Shown piece by piece: positions 13,266-24,589 of a stretch of 64,000 bases of DNA (the stretch's first letter is position 1; every line of letters begins with the position of its first letter). The notes under the pieces were generated by a model that was not told where the DNA came from, searched no databases, and saw only the letters and a program-made list of their open reading frames with translations. Source of the stretch: Luteimonas granuli. GTDB lineage: Bacteria; Pseudomonadota; Gammaproteobacteria; Xanthomonadales; Xanthomonadaceae. The position numbers were made by a program, and so were the translations under genes. The DNA is taken from the NCBI RefSeq assembly GCF_007795095.1, contig NZ_CP042218.1, forward strand, positions 2,853,405 to 2,917,404. Direction: 5' to 3'.

Positions 13266-13967
13266 TCAGGTGCGGCTGCCGCTGGCGGCGTCCGCGTCGG
13301 GGTCGGTGTCCAGGTCCTTGCCGCACTCCTCGACCTCGTCGCGGGACATCGTCGCGTAGGGGGCAAAGGCCGGCAGCGACGCTGCCAGCGCCTGCTGGCT
13401 GTCGTACAGCGGCGGCAGCAGCGTGCAGAGCCTGGTCGCCTCCCGCTTCAGCTTCTCCGCCTCGGCCTCGATCCGCTGCTCGTACGCCCTGCGGCCTTCA
13501 TCTCCACCGAACAGCACGCTACCGATCCCGGTGAGAGCCGAACCCGCGATGTCGGCGCCCTGCGCGCCCATCGCCATCCCGGCCTGCGCGAGGTCGAGGA
13601 GGTGCCGGCGGTGGGCCAGCAGCAGCTCGCGCTGTCCAGCGGTCGTGGAAACGGGCTCGCCTTCGATCAGGAGCTCGCCCCGGGGCGTGATCTCGGCCTT
13701 GGGGAGGTTCCCGGTGGAGCGGTCGCGGCTGAAATACTGGCTTCCGTTCACGGTGATGTGGCTGTCCCCGATGCTGATGTTCTCCGTCTCGAGCTTGCGG
13801 CTGGCTTCGGCGATCGCCTTCGCCGCCTGGCGTCCGATGAAGGACTTTTCCGCATCCGCGTCAGTGGTCACGGCGGGCCGCGCGTCCCTGGCGCCGTCGC
13901 AGCCGACGGCAAGGACGCAGAGCAGGGCGATGGAAAGGACGCTTGCGACGCGTGTCCCGATGTTCAT
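13266..13967 (-). CDS. Putative lipoprotein resembling DUF2884 (YggN) proteins
   Basis: 233 residues. The N terminus is a lipoprotein signal (hydrophobic 8-21, lipobox LAVGC with Cys23). The middle part (ITPRGELLIEGEPVSTTAGQ, about 92-111) resembles the DUF2884/YggN family; later come a Gly/Ala-rich stretch (about 130-155) and an acidic helix. Function unknown; the gene sits between the ABC permease (24 bases upstream) and the GSGD-repeat protein (22 bases downstream), so it is probably co-regulated with an envelope-related transporter. Confidence 0.72.
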   Translation of the reverse strand: MNIGTRVASVLSIALLCVLAVGCDGARDARPAVTTDADAEKSFIGRQAAKAIAEASRKLETENISIGDSHITVNGSQYFSRDRSTGNLPKAEITPRGELLIEGEPVSTTAGQRELLLAHRRHLLDLAQAGMAMGAQGADIAGSALTGIGSVLFGGDEGRRAYEQRIEAEAEKLKREATRLCTLLPPLYDSQQALAASLPAFAPYATMSRDEVEECGKDLDTDPDADAASGSRT

Positions 13968-13991
13968 GCCGATCCTCCGGAGGGTCTGGTT

Positions 13992-15038
13992 TCAGCCTTC
14001 GTCGCGCCAGCGGCGCAGGCGGGTGGCGAGCAGCAGCATGGCCACGCCGGCGGCGGCGCCGATCCAGGTGGCGGGCTGGAGCAGGTTCGAGTACACCGCG
14101 GCGGGCTGGATCAGGTGCAGCAGGCCCGAGCCGCCGAAGTCGGCGCCGTCGAGGCGCGTGAGGTCGTGACCGGTCATCGGGACCACCCCCAGCAGCATGC
14201 GCGCCACGATGTTGCTCCAGAACCACTGCGCGTCCAGGCCGAATATCCGCATCACGCTGAACATGGCCACGAACACGCCCGACAGCACCGGCACAAGCAC
14301 CGCCCAGAGGAAGGGCACGCTGCGCGCCCAGGCCGAGCACAGCATCAGCCAGCCGACGGTCGGCAGCGCCCAGATCGCGTAGACCGGGATGGCCGCGAGC
14401 ACCGAGAGGGAGATCGCCAGCGGATGACCCGGGCCCCAGATCAGCTCCCAGGGGCTGCCGCCGTGGATCATCACCAGGACGCTGAGCATGACCAGGAACA
14501 GCAGCATCGTCGCGACCGCGGCCAGCGTCGCCATCACCGGGATGGTCACCACCGCGCTCACCACCTTGGACAGCACGGTCTCGCCGTCGGACAGCGGGAG
14601 CGACTTCCAGAACAGCACGCTGCGGTCCTTGCGCTCGTCGTACAGCGCGCCAAGGCAGTAGAAGAACATCACGAACACCATGACGATGTACGGCCAGCTC
14701 GAGGACATCATCATGGCCACGTCGATCCCGGCGGCCAGCTGCGCCTTGTCCTCGGCGGACATCTGTGCCGCGAGCACGCCCAGGTCGAGGCCGTTGATCG
14801 ACATCCTGGTTCCGTCGTCGAGGAAGATGCCGGCGTCGCTGTCGGCCCGGCGCATCGCGACCATGCCGATGACGAAGAACACCGCGGTCAGCAGCAGCGA
14901 GATCGCGCCTGCGATCACCGGCGCCCAGAGGAAGCCGCCCCTGTGCTCCCAGAACTCGCGACTGAGCAGCAGGGCGAAGCGGTGGGTCCTGTGCGCCGGG
15001 GTCCGTGCCACCGGCGGGGTGTGGACTGTGGCGTTCAT
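13992..15038 (-). CDS. ABC transporter permease (ABC-2 type)
   Basis: 348 residues, integral inner-membrane protein with about six hydrophobic segments: near residues 36-58, a large loop, then about 120-140, 170-195, 215-235, 245-265 and one close to the C terminus. It overlaps the ATPase gene by ATGA (15035-15038), indicating translational coupling. It belongs to the ABC-2 permeases found next to YtrA-family regulators; the transported substrate is not known. It ends with a basic cytosolic tail (RLRRWRDEG). Confidence 0.88.
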   Translation of the reverse strand: MNATVHTPPVARTPAHRTHRFALLLSREFWEHRGGFLWAPVIAGAISLLLTAVFFVIGMVAMRRADSDAGIFLDDGTRMSINGLDLGVLAAQMSAEDKAQLAAGIDVAMMMSSSWPYIVMVFVMFFYCLGALYDERKDRSVLFWKSLPLSDGETVLSKVVSAVVTIPVMATLAAVATMLLFLVMLSVLVMIHGGSPWELIWGPGHPLAISLSVLAAIPVYAIWALPTVGWLMLCSAWARSVPFLWAVLVPVLSGVFVAMFSVMRIFGLDAQWFWSNIVARMLLGVVPMTGHDLTRLDGADFGGSGLLHLIQPAAVYSNLLQPATWIGAAAGVAMLLLATRLRRWRDEG

Positions 15039-15907
15039 GCGTAGGTTCCCTTCATGGTGGCGACGAACAGGTCTGCAAGGGCGGGAGTGCGGGTCTCGCC
15101 GAAGGCGGCGAGCGCGTCGCGCTCGATGCCGTCGAACAGCATCACGGTCTTGCCGAACGGCAGTGCGCGCTCGTCGATGGGGCCAGCCGCGCGCGCGGCC
15201 TCGGCCTGGCCGGCGTCGACCAGGACTTCGGTGAAGCGTGCCGCCAGCTCGTCCATCGGTGCGTCGAGCACGATCCGGCCGTCGCGGATGAACAGGGCGT
15301 CGGTGAGGATGTGTTCGACCTCCTCGACCTGGTGGGTGGTGATGAGGATCGTCTTCTCCTCGTCGAAGTAGTCCTCCAGCAGACGCTGGTAGAACTCCTT
15401 GCGGTAGAGCACGTCCAGGCCGAGCGTCGGCTCGTCCAGCACCAGCAGGCGGGCGTCGATGGCCATCACCAGCGCGAGGTGCAGCTGCACGATCATGCCC
15501 TTGGACATCTCGCGCACCCGCATCTTCGGGGTCAGCTTGGTGTTGGCCAGGAAGCGCTCGCAGCGGGCGCGGTCGAAGCGCGGGTGCACGCCCTCGACGA
15601 AGGCGATCGCCTCGCGCACCCGGATCCAGCGGGGCAGCACGGCGACGTCGGCGATGAAGCAGACGTCGTTCATCAGCAGGTTGCGCTGCGTCCGCGGGTC
15701 GCGGCCGAGCACCGTGAGCGAGCCTTCGAACGGGATCAGGCCGAGGATCGCCTTCAGCGCCGTGGTCTTGCCGGCACCGTTGGGGCCGATCAGGCCGACG
15801 ATACGGCCGGAGTCGATCCGGAAGTCGGCGCCGTCGAGGGCCGGCTTGCCCTTGTAGGCCTTGCCCAGGCCGCGGGCGTCGATGACGGCGGTGTCGTGTG
15901 CGTTCAT
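15035..15907 (-). CDS. ABC transporter ATP-binding protein
   Basis: 290 residues with the canonical ATPase motifs: Walker A GPNGAGKT (about 43-50), a variant signature MSKGMIVQLHLALVM (SKGM in place of LSGG, common in the YtrB-like group), Walker B LLVLDEPTLGLD and the switch His in TTHQVEEVE. Start ATG 15907 overlaps the regulator stop (ATGA 15904-15907); longer upstream frames lack homology. It energises the permease encoded next. The substrate is unknown; relatives in Firmicutes and Xanthomonas respond to cell-wall or membrane stress. Confidence 0.92.
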   Translation of the reverse strand: MNAHDTAVIDARGLGKAYKGKPALDGADFRIDSGRIVGLIGPNGAGKTTALKAILGLIPFEGSLTVLGRDPRTQRNLLMNDVCFIADVAVLPRWIRVREAIAFVEGVHPRFDRARCERFLANTKLTPKMRVREMSKGMIVQLHLALVMAIDARLLVLDEPTLGLDVLYRKEFYQRLLEDYFDEEKTILITTHQVEEVEHILTDALFIRDGRIVLDAPMDELAARFTEVLVDAGQAEAARAAGPIDERALPFGKTVMLFDGIERDALAAFGETRTPALADLFVATMKGTYA

Positions 15908-16266
15908 GCGGAGTCCCCTTCGCGCAGCAGTTCTTCGGGCGAAAGGCCGAGGAGACGGATCCGCTCCAGTACCTGCGGCCATTCTTCATTGAGGAAACGT
16001 TCGCGCTCGTTGCCGAGCAGCTTCTTCGATGCCTGTTCGGTCACGAACATGCCCAGCCCGCGGCGCTTCTCCACCAGGGCCTCGTCGGCCAGCTCCTGGT
16101 AGGCGCGCGAGACCGTGATCGGGTTGAGCTGGTACTCCGCGGCGACCTGGCGCACCGACGGCAGGGCGTCGCCGGGCTTGAGCTGGCCATCGAGCATCAT
16201 CGCGATGACCCGCTCCTTCAGCTGGCGGTAGATCGGAGCGCTGTCGCTCCACTGGATGCCGGACAT
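15904..16266 (-). CDS. GntR-family regulator, YtrA subfamily
   Basis: 120 residues: an N-terminal winged helix (about 10-78; SVRQVAAEYQLNPITVSRAYQEL is the recognition part) and only a short C-terminal helical tail, the layout of the YtrA subfamily, which lacks a large ligand domain. Members usually repress their own operon with an ABC transporter. The Shine-Dalgarno GGAGG lies at the end of the preceding broken ORF, which suggests translational coupling. A palindrome at 16525-16548 over the predicted promoter is the likely operator. Confidence 0.88.
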   Translation of the reverse strand: MSGIQWSDSAPIYRQLKERVIAMMLDGQLKPGDALPSVRQVAAEYQLNPITVSRAYQELADEALVEKRRGLGMFVTEQASKKLLGNERERFLNEEWPQVLERIRLLGLSPEELLREGDSA

Positions 16267-16269
16267 GGC

Positions 16270-16499
16270 TCAGCCTCCGATACGGCGCAGGCCGCGGGCG
16301 AAAGAGAAATAGGGCAGGGCGAGCCCCCGGCGCGCGGCGGTGGCGCCGGTACGGGCCTCGACTTCTTCGGAAGCATCCACCGCGGCGATATCCATCGATG
16401 CCGCGGACCGGCCGGCGGGAGAACCGGCCAGGGGGCGACGGCCAGCAGCAGGCCGCAGGCGAGGAGCGCGATCTGGGGGCGTGTGAGCTTGCGGTTCAT
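16270..16499 (-). pseudogene. Small membrane-anchored ORF, broken by a 1-base frameshift
   Basis: Reading from ATG 16499 gives MNRKLTRPQIALLACGLLLA, a typical signal or single membrane segment, then the frame decays. One frame over, residues ending in RRGLALPYFSFARGLRRIGG run to a stop at 16270, just 3 bases before the regulator ATG and containing its Shine-Dalgarno. Adding one base in the GGGGG run at 16431-16435 would join the two halves into a 76-residue protein with an N-terminal hydrophobic segment and a basic C terminus. I infer a real small first gene of the operon, broken either in nature or by a sequence error. Function unknown. Confidence 0.6.
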
Positions 16500-16524
16500 G
16501 GCGGTCATCCTGCTCGAGGAGACT

Positions 16525-16548
16525 GGTGTTGTATGCAACTATAACACC
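16525..16548. promoter_or_regulatory. Probable operator of the YtrA-like regulator
   Basis: Imperfect dyad GGTGTTGTA-N6-TATAACACC (8 of 9 arm positions pair). It covers the -10 box and start-point region of the operon promoter, where a repressor would block transcription. YtrA-type regulators characteristically use GGTG/CACC-ended palindromes next to their own gene (family knowledge); binding here is inferred. Confidence 0.7.
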
Positions 16549-16565
16549 ACCACACGGGCGGTCAA
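16538..16565 (-). promoter_or_regulatory. Sigma-70 promoter of the YtrA-ABC operon
   Basis: On the minus strand TTGACC (16565-16560) is followed by a 16-base spacer and TATAGT (16543-16538), one of the best promoter matches in the window. Transcription would start near 16531 and run into the small ORF, regulator, ATPase, permease, DUF2884-like and GSGD genes. Confidence 0.7.
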
Positions 16566-16687
16566 GCACTGCCGGACCCAACTGATGGCATGGCCCCTCC
16601 TGGCGATTGCCGGGGCCGGCGCCGACCGCGACAATAGGCGCTTCTCCGCCGCGCCGGTCGCGGCCAGAGCCCAGGAGCCTTCCCAGA

Positions 16688-17629
16688 ATGAAACCCTTGC
16701 TGCGCGGCCTGCTCGCGCTGTCCCTTGCCACGGCCCTGTCGCTGGCCCCCGCAGTCGCCCAGGAGAACACCGTGCCGAGCACCGAGCGCGAGAAGAACAG
16801 CTACATGATCGGCCTCGACGTCGGCCGCTCGATCGAGATGGTCGGTCCGGACCTGGACCGCGAGGCCTTCCTGCGGGCCGTCCGCCATGCCCTGGACGGC
16901 GGCGAGCCGCTGATCACCGAGGCCGAGGCCGCCCAGGTGGGCCCGGCGCTGATGCAGCGCGTGGCCGTCCGCAGCGGGCAGTCGATTCCGGGCATGGCGC
17001 CGGGGACGATGCCGCCGCCGGTGCCGGCCGACAAGGTCGGCCTGCTCCTGGGTGCCGACGTGGGCCGCTCGCTCGCGCCGCTCAGGGAGGAGATCGACCT
17101 GGATGCGTTCGCGGGCGCCGTCGCCACCGTGCTCGACGGCGGCACGCCGCTCCTGGGCGAGTCCGAGCTGGCCTCCATCCGCGATGCGTTCACTTCCCGC
17201 ATCCAGGAGCGCATGCGTGCGGAAAGCGAGGCCGCCGCCAGCAACAACGCAGCGGAGGGGGCCGCGTTCCTCGCCGGCAACAAGGCGGTGAAGGGCGTGG
17301 TGACCACCGGCTCGGGCCTGCAGTACATGGTGCTGCGCCAGGGATCGGGCCCGCGCCCCGGCCGGGGCGCGCAGGTCCGGGTGAACTACGAGGGCCGCCT
17401 GCTGGATGGAACCGTGTTCGACAGCTCCTATGCGCGCAACGATCCGGCCACCTTCGGCCTGGACCAGGTGATCGCGGGCTGGACCGAGGGCCTGCAGCTG
17501 ATGCCGGTGGGCGCCAAGTACCGCTTCTGGATCCCGTCGGAGCTGGCCTACGGGCGCAACGGCTCGCCGGGCGGCATCCCGCCCAACGCCACCCTCGTCT
17601 TCGACGTCGAACTGCTCGACCTGCCCTGA
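16688..17629 (+). CDS. FKBP-type peptidyl-prolyl isomerase with duplicated N-terminal domain
   Basis: 313 residues, probably periplasmic: signal peptide about 1-24 (cleavage near AVAQ). It carries two copies of the FkpA N-terminal helical (dimerisation) unit, about 35-95 (YMIGLDVGRSIEM...LDGGEPL) and about 118-178 (LLLGADVGRSLAP...LDGGTPL), then a linker and a C-terminal FKBP isomerase domain (about 210-312; [17 protein letters not shown] and ELAYGRNGSPGGIPPNATLVFDVELL are FKBP hallmarks). FkpA normally has one N unit, so the duplication is unusual. Start ATG 16688 has CAGGAG upstream. The next FKBP gene follows after 32 bases. Confidence 0.9.
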   Translation: MKPLLRGLLALSLATALSLAPAVAQENTVPSTEREKNSYMIGLDVGRSIEMVGPDLDREAFLRAVRHALDGGEPLITEAEAAQVGPALMQRVAVRSGQSIPGMAPGTMPPPVPADKVGLLLGADVGRSLAPLREEIDLDAFAGAVATVLDGGTPLLGESELASIRDAFTSRIQERMRAESEAAASNNAAEGAAFLAGNKAVKGVVTTGSGLQYMVLRQGSGPRPGRGAQVRVNYEGRLLDGTVFDSSYARNDPATFGLDQVIAGWTEGLQLMPVGAKYRFWIPSELAYGRNGSPGGIPPNATLVFDVELLDLP

Positions 17630-17661
17630 CCGCTCGCCACTCCCCACTCCGAGGTCCATCC

Positions 17662-18420
17662 ATGAACAAGCTCGCACGAGCCACTGCGACCAGCCTGCTG
17701 GCCGCTTCGCTCCTCGTCGCCCTGGGCGCCTGCAAGAAGATCGAGCCGGGCGACAAGGCCGCCGCCGGCGAGGAAGGCACGGCCGCGGCACTCGACATCC
17801 CGGCGCTGCCCACCGCGAAGCAGCAGGCCGGCTACGCGATCGGGCTGCAGATCGGCGGTTCGCTCGTCGAGATCAAGGAGGAAGTCGATTTCGACGCCCT
17901 GGTCAAGGCCATGCGCACGTCGATGGACGGCGGTGACCCGCTGATGACCGAGGAGCAGGCGCAGCAGGCCTTCGAAGCCTTCGGCCAGCGCATGCAGGCG
18001 AAGATGGCCGCGGGCAACCGCGAGGCCGGCGAGGCCTTCCTGGCGGCCAACGCCGCACAGGAGGGCGTGCAGGTCACCGGTTCGGGCCTGCAGTACAAGG
18101 TCCTGGAGCAGGGCGACGGTCCCAAGCCGGGCCCCGAGAGCCGGGTGAGCGTCCATTACCGCGGCTCGCTGGTCGACGGCACCGTGTTCGACAGTTCCTA
18201 TGACCGCGGGGAGCCGGCCGTGTTCACGCTGTCCAGCGTCGTGCCGGGTTGGCAGGAGGGCCTGCAGCTGATGCCGGTGGGCAGCAAGTACATGCTCTGG
18301 CTGCCCAGCGACCTGGGCTACGGCGACATGGGCACCCCGGGAGGGCCGATCCCGCCGGGCAGCGCCCTCGTGTTCGAGGTCGAGCTGCTCGATATCGTGG
18401 ACGACGGCGCGGCGGAATAG
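17662..18420 (+). CDS. FkpA-like FKBP peptidyl-prolyl isomerase, lipoprotein
   Basis: 252 residues. A lipoprotein signal with lipobox LGAC (Cys about 24) predicts membrane anchoring, unlike soluble E. coli FkpA. One N-terminal helical unit (about 52-110; [12 protein letters not shown]...MDGGDPL) is followed by an FKBP domain (about 140-245; [46 protein letters not shown]). It assists folding of envelope proteins. It lies 32 bases after the double-N FKBP gene and 4 bases before ugd; the two FKBP genes probably arose by duplication. Confidence 0.92.
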   Translation: MNKLARATATSLLAASLLVALGACKKIEPGDKAAAGEEGTAAALDIPALPTAKQQAGYAIGLQIGGSLVEIKEEVDFDALVKAMRTSMDGGDPLMTEEQAQQAFEAFGQRMQAKMAAGNREAGEAFLAANAAQEGVQVTGSGLQYKVLEQGDGPKPGPESRVSVHYRGSLVDGTVFDSSYDRGEPAVFTLSSVVPGWQEGLQLMPVGSKYMLWLPSDLGYGDMGTPGGPIPPGSALVFEVELLDIVDDGAAE

Positions 18421-18424
18421 AGCC

Positions 18425-19768
18425 TTGCGCGTCAGCATCTTCGGCACGGGCTACGTCGGCCTGGTCACCGGGACCTGCCTGGCCGAGGTCGGGCACGACG
18501 TGGTCTGCGTCGACGTCGACGCCGGCAAGGTCGAGCGCCTGCGCCAGGGCATCATTCCGATCTTCGAACCGGGACTGGAGCCGATGGTGAGGTCCAACCA
18601 CGCCGCCGGCCGGCTGGATTTCACCACCGATGCCGCGCGTGCCGTCGCGCACGGCGAAGTCGTGCTGATCGCCGTCGGCACTCCGCCCGACGAGGACGGA
18701 AGCGCCGACCTCCAGTACGTGCTTGCGGTGGCGCGCACCATCGGGGAGCACCTCGAACGCCCCGTGATCGTGGTCGACAAGTCGACGGTGCCCGTGGGCA
18801 CGGCCGACCGCGTGCGCGCCACCATCGCCTCGGTGCTGGCCGCGCGCGGCGCCGACATCGGCTTCGACGTGGTGTCCAATCCGGAGTTCCTGAAGGAGGG
18901 CGCCGCGGTCGAGGACTGCATGCGTCCCGACCGCATCGTGCTGGGGGCCGATAGCCCCGCCGCGGTGGAGAAGCTGAAGCGCCTGTACGCACCGTTCAAC
19001 CGCAACCGCGACCGCTTCGTGGTCATGGACCAGCGGTCGGCCGAGCTGACCAAGTACGCGGCCAACGCCATGCTCGCGACCAAGATCAGCTTCATGAACG
19101 AGATCGCGAACATCGCCGAGCGCGTGGGCGCGGACGTGGAGATGGTCCGCAAGGGCATCGGCTCCGACCCGCGCATCGGCTGGCACTTCATCTACCCCGG
19201 CGCCGGCTACGGCGGCTCCTGCTTCCCCAAGGATGTGCAGGCGCTGGCCCGGACCGCCCAGCAGCACGGCCATCCGCCGCTGCTGCTGGATGCCGTGGAG
19301 GCCGTGAACGAGCGCCAGAAGGGCCATCTGCACGAACTGGCTCTGCGCCATTACGGTGCCGCCGGCATCGCCGGCAAGACCTTCGCCGTCTGGGGGCTCG
19401 CGTTCAAGCCCGATACGGATGACATGCGCGAGGCCTCGAGCCGCCGTCTGCTGGCGCAGCTGTGGGACTCGGGTGCGCGGGTGCGCGCCTACGATCCGGA
19501 AGCCGCCGGCGAGGCCCGCCGGATCTTCGGCGAACGCGACGACCTCGTGCTCTGCGGCTCCGCCCAGGAGGCGCTGGAAGGCGCCGACGCGCTGGCGGTG
19601 GTGACCGAGTGGAAGCAGTTCCGCAGCGCCGATCTGGCGCAGGTCCGTGCGCAGCTGGCCGACGGGGTGCTCTTCGACGGCCGCAACATCTACCGTCCCG
19701 AAGACGCCGAGGAGGCCGGCCTGGCCTATTACGGCATTGGCCGCGGGCGTTCGGTGCGGGCTCCCTGA
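18425..19768 (+). CDS. ugd: UDP-glucose 6-dehydrogenase
   Basis: Oxidises UDP-glucose to UDP-glucuronate with two NAD+, supplying precursors of surface polysaccharide. 447 residues starting at TTG 18425 ([15 protein letters not shown] gives the Rossmann glycine motif at once, so no earlier start is needed). The catalytic Cys lies in [12 protein letters not shown] (about residue 263); the family Lys and Asn residues are around [19 protein letters not shown]. It is 4 bases after the FKBP lipoprotein and 1 base before slyX, so these plus-strand genes may share a transcript. Confidence 0.95.
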   Translation: MRVSIFGTGYVGLVTGTCLAEVGHDVVCVDVDAGKVERLRQGIIPIFEPGLEPMVRSNHAAGRLDFTTDAARAVAHGEVVLIAVGTPPDEDGSADLQYVLAVARTIGEHLERPVIVVDKSTVPVGTADRVRATIASVLAARGADIGFDVVSNPEFLKEGAAVEDCMRPDRIVLGADSPAAVEKLKRLYAPFNRNRDRFVVMDQRSAELTKYAANAMLATKISFMNEIANIAERVGADVEMVRKGIGSDPRIGWHFIYPGAGYGGSCFPKDVQALARTAQQHGHPPLLLDAVEAVNERQKGHLHELALRHYGAAGIAGKTFAVWGLAFKPDTDDMREASSRRLLAQLWDSGARVRAYDPEAAGEARRIFGERDDLVLCGSAQEALEGADALAVVTEWKQFRSADLAQVRAQLADGVLFDGRNIYRPEDAEEAGLAYYGIGRGRSVRAP

Positions 19769-19769
19769 C

Positions 19770-19985
19770 GTGGCGACCGGACTCGAAGCCCGCGTGGTCG
19801 AGCTGGAGACGCGTCTGGCGTTCCAGGAGCAGTCGTTGGCCGAACTCAGCGACGCCCTGGCCGAAGCCCGCCTCGAACTGTCGCGCAACGATGCCCTGCT
19901 GCGTCGCGCGCTCGAGGAGCTGCGCGCCAACCGGCCCGGCCTCACCGGCGACCCTGCCGACGAGCCACCCCCGCCGCACTACTGA
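19770..19985 (+). CDS. slyX: SlyX-like protein
   Basis: 71 residues from GTG 19770, one base after the ugd stop. The sequence is a predicted short coiled coil with the SlyX pattern (LEARVVELETRLAFQEQSL, then LSDALAEARLEL) and a Pro-rich tail ending in PPPPHY, which is typical of SlyX. The name comes from a gene next to slyD, an FKBP isomerase in E. coli; the function is unknown. The longer open frame upstream overlaps ugd and is not credible. The nearby FKBP genes echo the E. coli slyX-fkpA neighbourhood. Confidence 0.85.
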   Translation: MATGLEARVVELETRLAFQEQSLAELSDALAEARLELSRNDALLRRALEELRANRPGLTGDPADEPPPPHY

Positions 19986-19990
19986 ACGAC

Positions 19991-20641
19991 ATGAGCGATT
20001 CCCTGAAAGACCAGCTTCTTGGCCTGGGCTTCAAGCCCAGCCCGGCCGTGGACAGGCACAAGGGCCCTCGTCGCGGCGAAGCGCCGGGAGGCAAGGGGCA
20101 GGGCGGCCCGCGCGCGGGCAGGGGCGCCATCGGCAAGGGTATGGCCGGCCAGGGCGCGGCCGGCAAGGGCGGGAAGCACCCGGGCGGCCCGCGCGGGCGC
20201 GGCCCGCGCACGGAGGATGACATCGACCTCGCCAAGGCCTACGCCATCCGTGCGCAGCGCGAGAAGGACGAGCGCATCCGGGCCGAACGCGAGAAGCAGG
20301 AGGCCGCGCGCCTGCGCCGCGAGGCCCAGGCGAAGCTCGCCGCGCTGCTGGAGGGCAAGGGCCTGAACGCGGCCGATGCCGAGCACGCCCGTCACTTCGA
20401 ATACGGCGGCAGGATCAAGCGGGTGCACGTGACCGGGGAGCAGCTGCGCGCGCTCAACGCCGGCGAACTGGGCGTGGTCCAGCTTGGCGGCCGCTATCTC
20501 CTGGTCACGGCCGCCACCCTGGCCGAGGCCGAAGCCCTCTTTCCCGCATGCGTCGCGCTGAAGGTCGACCCGGACGCCCCGGCCGCCGACGATCCGTACT
20601 CGGACCCGCGCTACCAGGTGCCGGACGACCTGGTGTGGTGA
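19991..20641 (+). CDS. DUF2058 (YaiL-like) protein
   Basis: 216 residues. It begins MSDSLKDQLLGLGFKP, the family hallmark, followed by a very basic Gly/Lys/Arg-rich segment (about 20-75), a long charged helix (about 82-120; IRAQREKDERIRAEREKQEA) and a globular C-terminal part (HFEYGGRIKRVHVT to the final VPDDLVW). Members are annotated as nucleoprotein or polynucleotide-associated; the basic region fits nucleic-acid binding, but the role is not established. It starts 5 bases after slyX. It converges with the MFS gene, 13 bases apart. Confidence 0.85.
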   Translation: MSDSLKDQLLGLGFKPSPAVDRHKGPRRGEAPGGKGQGGPRAGRGAIGKGMAGQGAAGKGGKHPGGPRGRGPRTEDDIDLAKAYAIRAQREKDERIRAEREKQEAARLRREAQAKLAALLEGKGLNAADAEHARHFEYGGRIKRVHVTGEQLRALNAGELGVVQLGGRYLLVTAATLAEAEALFPACVALKVDPDAPAADDPYSDPRYQVPDDLVW

Positions 20642-20654
20642 GGCGGAAGCTTCG

Positions 20655-21842
20655 TCATCCTCCATCGGAGCGGCCGCGCCGCGGCACGACCCAGATCCAG
20701 GCGATCACGCAGCCGGCCAGGGCGAAGCAGCCGGCGGCGAGGAACGCGACGCGGCCGTCGCCGTAGGGCCAGAGCTGGCCGGCGATCAGGGCGCCGAGGA
20801 CGCCGCCGGCTCCCGAGGAAAACCCATAGAACAGACCTTGCGCGTGGCCGTTGAGGGCGCCGGGGAAGTGCCTGGCCAGCAGTTGCATGGCCGACGCGAA
20901 GAACGCCGCGAAGCTGAGCGCGTGCGTGGCCTGCGCCAGCAGCATCACCGGTATGTTCTCCGGCCACAGGGCGGTCGCCCACCAGCGCAGCACCGCGCTG
21001 GCCATCGAACCCAGCAGCAGCCAGCTCGGGTCCCAGCGCCGGAAGAACGCGGAGATGGTGAAGAACACCGCGACTTCGAACACCACGCCCACCGTCCACA
21101 TCAGTCCGAGCGTCGAGGTCGGATAGCCCAGGCCATCCATGTAGACCGAGAAGAAGGTGTAGTAGGGGCCGAACGAGAGCTGCTCCAGGAAACAGGCGAC
21201 CAGGAACGCCGCCACGGCGGGCCGGCGCGCGATCTTCCAGAAGCCGGTGCCCGCGGGGCCGCGGGGACCGGCGTGGCCCGCGTCGCGGTTGGCGAACGCG
21301 CTCACCGCCATCAGCGCGAACAGCGGCAGCATCGCCCAGGGCAGGGGACCCGCGCCATGGCGCTCGATCAGCCAGCCGAAGGACGTGGTGACGAGGATGA
21401 AGCCGATCGAGCCCCAGACGCGGATCGCGCCGTAGCGGTGCGCGTCCGCGCCGAGGTGCCCCAGCGTGATCGCCTCGAACTGCGGCATCACCGCGTTGTA
21501 GAAGAAGCAGAACGCCACCATCACCGCGAACAGGGTCCATTCCGGCTGTCCGGGAAGGAAGCAGGCGAAGCTCGCCACCGTCAGCACGCTGCCGATGCGC
21601 AGCCAGCGGATCGGCTTCGGCGACGCGGCCGCCAGCGACGCCCAGGCCGCCGGTGCCACCACGCGGGTGGCGTACCACAGGCCCATCATCACGCTGATCG
21701 CGGTGATGCCCATGCCGCGCGACTGCAGGTGCAGCGCCCAGTACGGCGTGAACGCGCCCAGCGCGGCGTAATAGGTGAAGTAGAAGCTCGACAGCCGCAG
21801 CACGGGCGCGGCCGTCGCGACGGGGCGGTGATCCTCGGCCAT
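20655..21842 (-). CDS. MFS transporter (HcaT/LacY-like 12-TM family)
   Basis: 395 residues with about 12 hydrophobic segments and the MFS_1-like pattern of HcaT and related proton symporters (FYFTYYAALGAFTPYWALHL in TM1; YGAIRVWGSIGF between TM4 and TM5). The substrate is not evident; relatives carry phenylpropionate, sugars or nucleosides. It starts 20 bases after the metH C-part stop, so it may be the last gene of the SahR-metH operon, which would suggest a substrate related to methionine or nucleosides. That is inference only. Confidence 0.85.
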   Translation of the reverse strand: MAEDHRPVATAAPVLRLSSFYFTYYAALGAFTPYWALHLQSRGMGITAISVMMGLWYATRVVAPAAWASLAAASPKPIRWLRIGSVLTVASFACFLPGQPEWTLFAVMVAFCFFYNAVMPQFEAITLGHLGADAHRYGAIRVWGSIGFILVTTSFGWLIERHGAGPLPWAMLPLFALMAVSAFANRDAGHAGPRGPAGTGFWKIARRPAVAAFLVACFLEQLSFGPYYTFFSVYMDGLGYPTSTLGLMWTVGVVFEVAVFFTISAFFRRWDPSWLLLGSMASAVLRWWATALWPENIPVMLLAQATHALSFAAFFASAMQLLARHFPGALNGHAQGLFYGFSSGAGGVLGALIAGQLWPYGDGRVAFLAAGCFALAGCVIAWIWVVPRRGRSDGG

Positions 21843-21862
21843 CGGACTGCGGTCGGCCGGGA

Positions 21863-24585
<2,723 letters not shown>

Positions 24586-24589
<4 letters not shown>

